8,609 nucleotides of DNA from Candidatus Competibacteraceae bacterium (GTDB lineage Bacteria; Pseudomonadota; Gammaproteobacteria; Competibacterales; Competibacteraceae). The DNA lies in the NCBI GenBank assembly GCA_020444985.1, contig JAGRHK010000051.1, positions 1 to 8,609 on the forward strand. Direction: 5' to 3'. This document shows, one piece after another, positions 6,062-8,609 of this stretch. A program made the translations under genes and the position numbers. The notes below the pieces were generated by a model, which was not told the origin of the DNA, ran no database searches, and saw nothing but the letters and a program-made list of their open reading frames with translations. The number at the start of each line of letters is the position of its first letter. Position 1 is the stretch's first letter.

Positions 6062-6718
6062 TTACCGGATGCCTCGGACGGAATTCATATCAACCAGACC
6101 AACGTTGCCCGCGAGACTTAAATTGGAAGTTTGTCCATTTTGCCCCATGGCGACGCTTTGCACCTGATTCCAAATCTGTGTACCGAACTGCTGGTTTTCA
6201 CCATTCACGACGCCCTCGGCGACCACACGATAAATGCCGGAGCTCATCGTTTCACTGCCTAGGCTAAAATTCACCTGACCGGCTGATTGTGGCCCCATAT
6301 TCACCGTATTGACTAATTGCCCACTGGCGTCATACACCTTGAGAGTCAAACTATCGACACTTGTTGGTACGGTCACCTGACCCTCCAAAGCTTGACCGGA
6401 TGTGTAATAACCCTGATCGCTTTCCACTAATACTTGCTTACCGACCATACTGGTTGCTTGCGTGGTTTGCATCGACAATAAGGATTGCGCCAGAGAGTCA
6501 AACGACTTCTGCAATTCCTGAATACTGTTCAGGGTGCTAAATTGCGCTAACTGACCTAAATATTCCTGACCATCCAGTGGTTTGGTCGGGTCCTGATTCT
6601 CCATCTGCGCAATCATTAATTTCAGAAAATCTTCCTGGCCTAGCAGGTTTGCTTTGGACGTCGATGAGGTTGTTTCCTGACCGGCAGTTGTCGCGCTCAC
6701 ATTCTGAACAATAGTCAT
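6062..6718 (-). CDS. flgD: Flagellar hook assembly (hook cap) protein FlgD
   Basis: FlgD is the scaffold that caps the growing hook so that exported FlgE can polymerise; it is discarded when FlgK arrives. At 218 residues it is close to the enteric 231. The conserved N-terminal block is DFLKLMIAQMENQDPTKPLD (30-49) followed by YLGQLAQFSTLNSIQEL (53-69). The C-terminal half is the Tudor/FlgD-Ig-like beta region: VGKQVLVES (92-100), LTLKVYDASGQLV (124-136), FSLGSETMSSGIYRVVAEG (151-169), ending NVGLVDMNSVRGIR. The ATG at 6716-6718 has GAGGT 7 bases upstream. It begins 14 bases after the flgC stop and ends 47 bases before flgE, the protein it assembles. It has no cysteine and nothing unusual. Confidence 0.97.
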   Translation of the reverse strand: MTIVQNVSATTAGQETTSSTSKANLLGQEDFLKLMIAQMENQDPTKPLDGQEYLGQLAQFSTLNSIQELQKSFDSLAQSLLSMQTTQATSMVGKQVLVESDQGYYTSGQALEGQVTVPTSVDSLTLKVYDASGQLVNTVNMGPQSAGQVNFSLGSETMSSGIYRVVAEGVVNGENQQFGTQIWNQVQSVAMGQNGQTSNLSLAGNVGLVDMNSVRGIR

Positions 6719-6732
6719 TTTATTAACCTCAC

Positions 6733-7140
6733 TTATTCACCCAACGCTAGCGTTCGCATCATCATCTGCTTGGAAGTATTCAGCACTTCCACATTGGCCT
6801 GATAAGCGCGCGACGCTGAAATCATATTTGCCATTTCCTCCACTGGATTCACGTTCGGCAGATTCACAAAGCCATCGGCATTCGCCAGCGGATGATCTGG
6901 TCGGTATTCCTGCTGCAAAGGCTTATCGCTTTCCACAATACCCAGTACGCTCACCCCGGCAATGCCGTTTTCCACCTCATCGAGCTGCGCCGCGAAGACC
7001 GGACTCCGCGCCCGATACGTCTGGTTAATACTGCTGCTGATGCTATCCATATTCGCCATATTGCTGGCGGTCGTGTTCATCCGAACACTCTGTGCATGGA
7101 GCGCCGAACCGGAAATATCGAAAATGCGGAATAAGGACAT
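6733..7140 (-). CDS. flgC: Flagellar proximal rod protein FlgC
   Basis: FlgC is a proximal rod subunit exported through the flagellar type III apparatus. The 135 residues match the family (about 134 in E. coli). The N-terminus (FRIFDISGSALHAQSVRMNT, 4-23) is followed by ASNMANMDSISSS and TYRARSPVF, the expected rod motif. The C-terminal coil region contains VNLPNVNPVEEMANMISASR (92-111), then AYQANVEVLNTSKQMM, and the protein ends TLALGE. The ATG at 7138-7140 lies 2 bases after the flgB stop, and its AAGGAG Shine-Dalgarno lies within the flgB 3' end, so the two are likely translationally coupled. Confidence 0.98.
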   Translation of the reverse strand: MSLFRIFDISGSALHAQSVRMNTTASNMANMDSISSSINQTYRARSPVFAAQLDEVENGIAGVSVLGIVESDKPLQQEYRPDHPLANADGFVNLPNVNPVEEMANMISASRAYQANVEVLNTSKQMMMRTLALGE

Positions 7141-7142
7141 GG

Positions 7143-7532
7143 TTATTCTCCTTTAATCGCCGACATTAATCCTTTTACGCGGCCACTCAGAAATTGCAGG
7201 CTAACTTGATAGCGCAACGCATTATCGGCAAACACCGATTTTTCCTGTTCGGTCTCCACCGTATTGCCGTCCAGCGACTTCTGCGACGGCATGCGATAGA
7301 GCAGTTCGCCTGGATTATGGCCTGGAGCCTGGAGATGATGGGCGTGCGTCACTTTCAGCGGTTGTTCCGCACCGAGCGCTTCGGCCATCGCCGTCTTGAA
7401 ATTGAAATCGCGGGCCATGTAGCCCGGCGTGTCTGCATTCGCCAGATTTGCGGCTACAATCTCGGTGCGCCGCGAGCGCAAGTGCAAGGCTTGCGCATGC
7501 AGCTTCAAGGCGCGGTCAAAATTAATGCCCAT
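7143..7532 (-). CDS. flgB: Flagellar proximal rod protein FlgB, first gene of the operon
   Basis: FlgB is a proximal rod subunit near the MS-ring junction. At 129 residues it is slightly shorter than E. coli FlgB (138). The N-terminus (MGINFDRALKLHAQALHLRS) leads into the rod signature EIVAANLANADTPGYMARDF (24-43). The C-terminal region contains VETEQEKSVFADNALRYQVS (92-111) and FLSGRVKGLMSAIKGE, typical of the family. The ATG at 7530-7532 has GGGAGG about 10 bases upstream, a somewhat long spacing. It is first in the operon, about 68 bases downstream of the transcription start predicted from the sigma-54 promoter at 7611-7626. flgA and flgM are not visible upstream. Confidence 0.97.
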   Translation of the reverse strand: MGINFDRALKLHAQALHLRSRRTEIVAANLANADTPGYMARDFNFKTAMAEALGAEQPLKVTHAHHLQAPGHNPGELLYRMPSQKSLDGNTVETEQEKSVFADNALRYQVSLQFLSGRVKGLMSAIKGE

Positions 7533-7559
7533 AGTGGCGTCGCCTCCCGTTCGGTCGGA

Positions 7560-7579
7560 TTCCGGAGCGGTCGCCGGAA
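7560..7579 (-). other. Small hairpin in the predicted flgB leader
   Basis: TTCCGG (7560-7565) and CCGGAA (7574-7579) are perfect 6-bp arms around an 8-base loop. With transcription starting near 7600, the stem would begin about 20 bases into the mRNA and end about 16 bases before the flgB Shine-Dalgarno. It could stabilise the 5' end or affect initiation. Stems this short also arise by chance. Confidence 0.35.
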
Positions 7580-7610
7580 AAATGACGGATTCAATCGTTA
7601 CCCGATAGGA

Positions 7611-7626
7611 AGCAAAGGGCGTGCCG
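7611..7626 (-). promoter_or_regulatory. Sigma-54 (RpoN) -24/-12 promoter of the flgB operon
   Basis: The minus strand reads CGGCACGCCCTTTGCT. It matches the sigma-54 consensus TGGCACG-N4-TTGCW except for the first base. The invariant GG (7624-7625) and GC (7612-7613) are exactly 10 bases apart. The start of transcription would be near 7600, leaving a leader of about 68 bases before the flgB ATG. Sigma-54 control of flgB operons through a FleQ/FlrC-type activator is established in Pseudomonas and Vibrio, which supports the call. The site reads toward flgB and lies in a non-coding gap. Confidence 0.82.
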
Positions 7627-7713
7627 GATTTTGGCGATGCTGGCGCCGGACCCTCTCCCGCGTTGATAAAATCGGTGATTAACAGGACTGCGGGGGAAAA
7701 GAAGGGTGACGAT

Positions 7714-7732
7714 GAGTTTGTAGCCGAAACTC
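7714..7732. promoter_or_regulatory. Interrupted palindrome, possible activator site for the flgB promoter
   Basis: GAGTTT (7714-7719), a 7-base spacer, then AAACTC (7727-7732) form a perfect dyad. Its centre lies about 120 bases upstream of the start predicted from the sigma-54 promoter, a normal distance for a bacterial enhancer-binding protein dimer. It does not match a FleQ or NtrC consensus that I recall, so the binding role is inferred from position and symmetry only. Confidence 0.28.
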
Positions 7733-7888
7733 GGGTTATACGTGTGAAAAACCGGAGAGCTTGGCCGGGCGGCGCTTGTCGCCTAGCGTCAACCCCTACG
7801 GTCGCACAAAAAGCCGCAACGCCTACCTTAAATGATCAGTCGGCAAGCGCTGAGTTCTGCAAGTGGCTGAAAAGGATTTTTGGGTGGT

Positions 7889-7963
7889 AACTGAACCAGC
7901 GACGGGTCGCAGCGCAAGCTGCCCGCTTCCATAGCCCATCCGAGAGCTACCGCCGGTTCAGTT
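7889..7963. repeat. Multi-stem inverted-repeat element between the ligase gene and the flgB promoter
   Basis: The outer arms AACTGAACC (7889-7897) and GGTTCAGTT (7955-7963) are perfect 9-bp complements. Inside, GCGAC-GG-GTCGC (7899-7910) and GCAGC-GCAA-GCTGC (7909-7922) are further perfect hairpins that share two bases, so they may be alternatives. The second has a GNRA-type loop. The element begins 28 bases beyond the ligase stop. It has no following T-run, so it is not a standard terminator. It could be a dispersed palindromic element, a 3' mRNA-stabilising structure or part of a small RNA. Confidence 0.5.
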
Positions 7964-7991
7964 CCAAAGATGGCAAGACCCTATTGACGGG

Positions 7992-8609
7992 CTACTTGCG
8001 CCACTGCGCCAATTCACGACGCAGCACCTTACCGTTGGCGGTGCGCGGCAGGGCGTCGGTAAAAATGATTTCACGCGGACATTTATAGGCGGCCAGATGC
8101 TCATGCGCGTAGGTCAGTAACGGCGCGGCATCCAGTCCATCCGGTTCATCGGGATCGCGCGGCACCACAAACGCCGCGATCACGCTGACCTGCTCACGCA
8201 CCTGCAATTCGGTCACCGCGACCTCTAAAACTGCCGGATGCTGACTCAAGCACTGCTCCACTTCCAGCGGCGATACCCGGTAACCCATCGCATTCATGAC
8301 ATCATCGTTGCGCCCGTGATAGAACAGGTAACCATCCGCATCGAAATGCACTAGATCACCGCCGATGAACCAGTCACCCCGGTAGACCAACGCTTCCTCG
8401 TCGGGTCGCTTCCAATAACCGATCATTAATCCCGGATCACTGCGATGCACGGCCAGCAGGCCCACTTCGCCAGACGGTAGCGGCGTTTCTCCCGCTTCAA
8501 CCGGTAACGCCGCCACGCAGCGGCCTTGCTGAACTTGGCCCGGACTGCCAGGCTTAACCGGCGCTTGCAGTGATGAGGAGATGTAGGTTGAGCACTCGCT
8601 CATACCCAG
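7992..8609 (-). CDS. Adenylate-forming acyl-CoA synthetase/ligase (C-terminal part; 5' end beyond right edge)
   Basis: This is an ANL-superfamily enzyme that activates a carboxylic acid with ATP and transfers the acyl group to CoA. The visible 205 residues enter in frame at the right edge (LGMSECSTY), so Met 8601-8603 is an internal residue of the conserved GMSE motif and not the start. Motifs in order are GMSE (2-5, A5), SGEVGLLAVHRSDPGLMIGY (46-65, A6), GDWFIGGDLVHFDADGYLFY (78-97, A7), HGRNDDVMNAMGYRVSPLEV (98-117, A8 and hinge) and LPRTANGKVLRREL (187-200, A10 with catalytic Lys194). The A7 motif has G-G-D where T-G-D is usual. The substrate cannot be told from this half; the acetate, medium-chain and aryl-acid ligase branches are all possible. 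It shares the flg strand but lies 459 bases upstream of flgB, which has its own promoter. Confidence 0.92.
   Translation of the reverse strand: MGMSECSTYISSSLQAPVKPGSPGQVQQGRCVAALPVEAGETPLPSGEVGLLAVHRSDPGLMIGYWKRPDEEALVYRGDWFIGGDLVHFDADGYLFYHGRNDDVMNAMGYRVSPLEVEQCLSQHPAVLEVAVTELQVREQVSVIAAFVVPRDPDEPDGLDAAPLLTYAHEHLAAYKCPREIIFTDALPRTANGKVLRRELAQWRK

Larger units (their letters stand above)
7533..7991. other. 459-base intergenic region upstream of flgB
   Basis: No convincing gene lies here. From flgB outward it holds a leader hairpin TTCCGG-N8-CCGGAA (7560-7579), a sigma-54 promoter (7611-7626), an interrupted palindrome (7714-7732), and a multi-stem inverted-repeat element (7889-7963) next to the acyl-CoA synthetase stop. 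I see no clear rho-independent terminator: no GC-rich stem is followed by a T-run on the minus strand, so read-through from the ligase gene cannot be excluded. About 7733-7888 shows nothing I can interpret. Confidence 0.6.

Noticed and set aside
7621..7890. Plus-strand 89-codon open frame beginning GTG in the gap upstream of flgB
   Set aside because: It overlaps the sigma-54 promoter, I see no Shine-Dalgarno, its product has no family I recognise, and its C-terminal end runs up to the palindromic element. Probably a chance frame.
7951..7970. GGTTCAGTTCC resembling a tRNA T-arm
   Set aside because: The flanking bases do not form the 5-bp T-stem, and no acceptor or anticodon stem can be drawn around it.
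7964..7991. Rho-independent terminator for the ligase gene
   Set aside because: No GC-rich stem followed by a T-run is present on the minus strand just after the stop; the 7889-7963 stems are followed by mixed sequence.
8601..8603. ATG as the start of the ligase gene
   Set aside because: This Met is inside the GMSE motif of the family and the frame stays open to the right edge, so the gene simply continues outside the window.

Overview
The window carries most of a flagellar rod-hook-ring operon, all on the minus strand and read from high to low coordinates. The order is flgB, flgC, flgD, flgE, a short flgE-like paralogue, flgF, flgG, flgH and the 5' part of flgI, which runs off the left edge. 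FlgH (L ring) and FlgI (P ring) show a Gram-negative cell. The canonical flgBCDEFGHI order, a near-consensus sigma-54 promoter ahead of flgB and the codon use suggest a gammaproteobacterium outside the enterics. No finer placement can be supported from sequence alone.

Right edge (7992-8609): the C-terminal 205 residues of an adenylate-forming acyl-CoA synthetase/ligase, also on the minus strand and probably unrelated to motility. Next comes a 459-base non-coding gap (7533-7991). It holds a complex inverted-repeat element (7889-7963), a 19-bp interrupted palindrome (7714-7732) that could bind an activator, a sigma-54 -24/-12 promoter (7611-7626), and a small leader hairpin (7560-7579) upstream of flgB.

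Operon: FlgB and FlgC (proximal rod), FlgD (hook cap), an unusually long FlgE (721 residues with three tandem D2-like modules), a 255-residue FlgE-type protein with no D2 domain, FlgF and FlgG (rod), FlgH and FlgI (bushing rings). Every gene has a recognisable Shine-Dalgarno sequence and most gaps are 2-47 bases. The widest gap (79 bases) separates flgE from its short paralogue and contains an imperfect hairpin.

Most notable points: (1) a hook protein carrying three D2-like modules beside a paralogue carrying none; (2) two cysteines in that paralogue, and one in FlgG, when FlgB, FlgC, FlgD, FlgE and FlgF have none; (3) an apparent in-frame insertion of about 20-25 residues in FlgI, encoded by DNA containing a perfect 8-bp stem hairpin; (4) a clear drop in GC content across flgE. 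The large-scale layout is ordinary. No mobile-element gene, CRISPR array, tRNA or rRNA was found.
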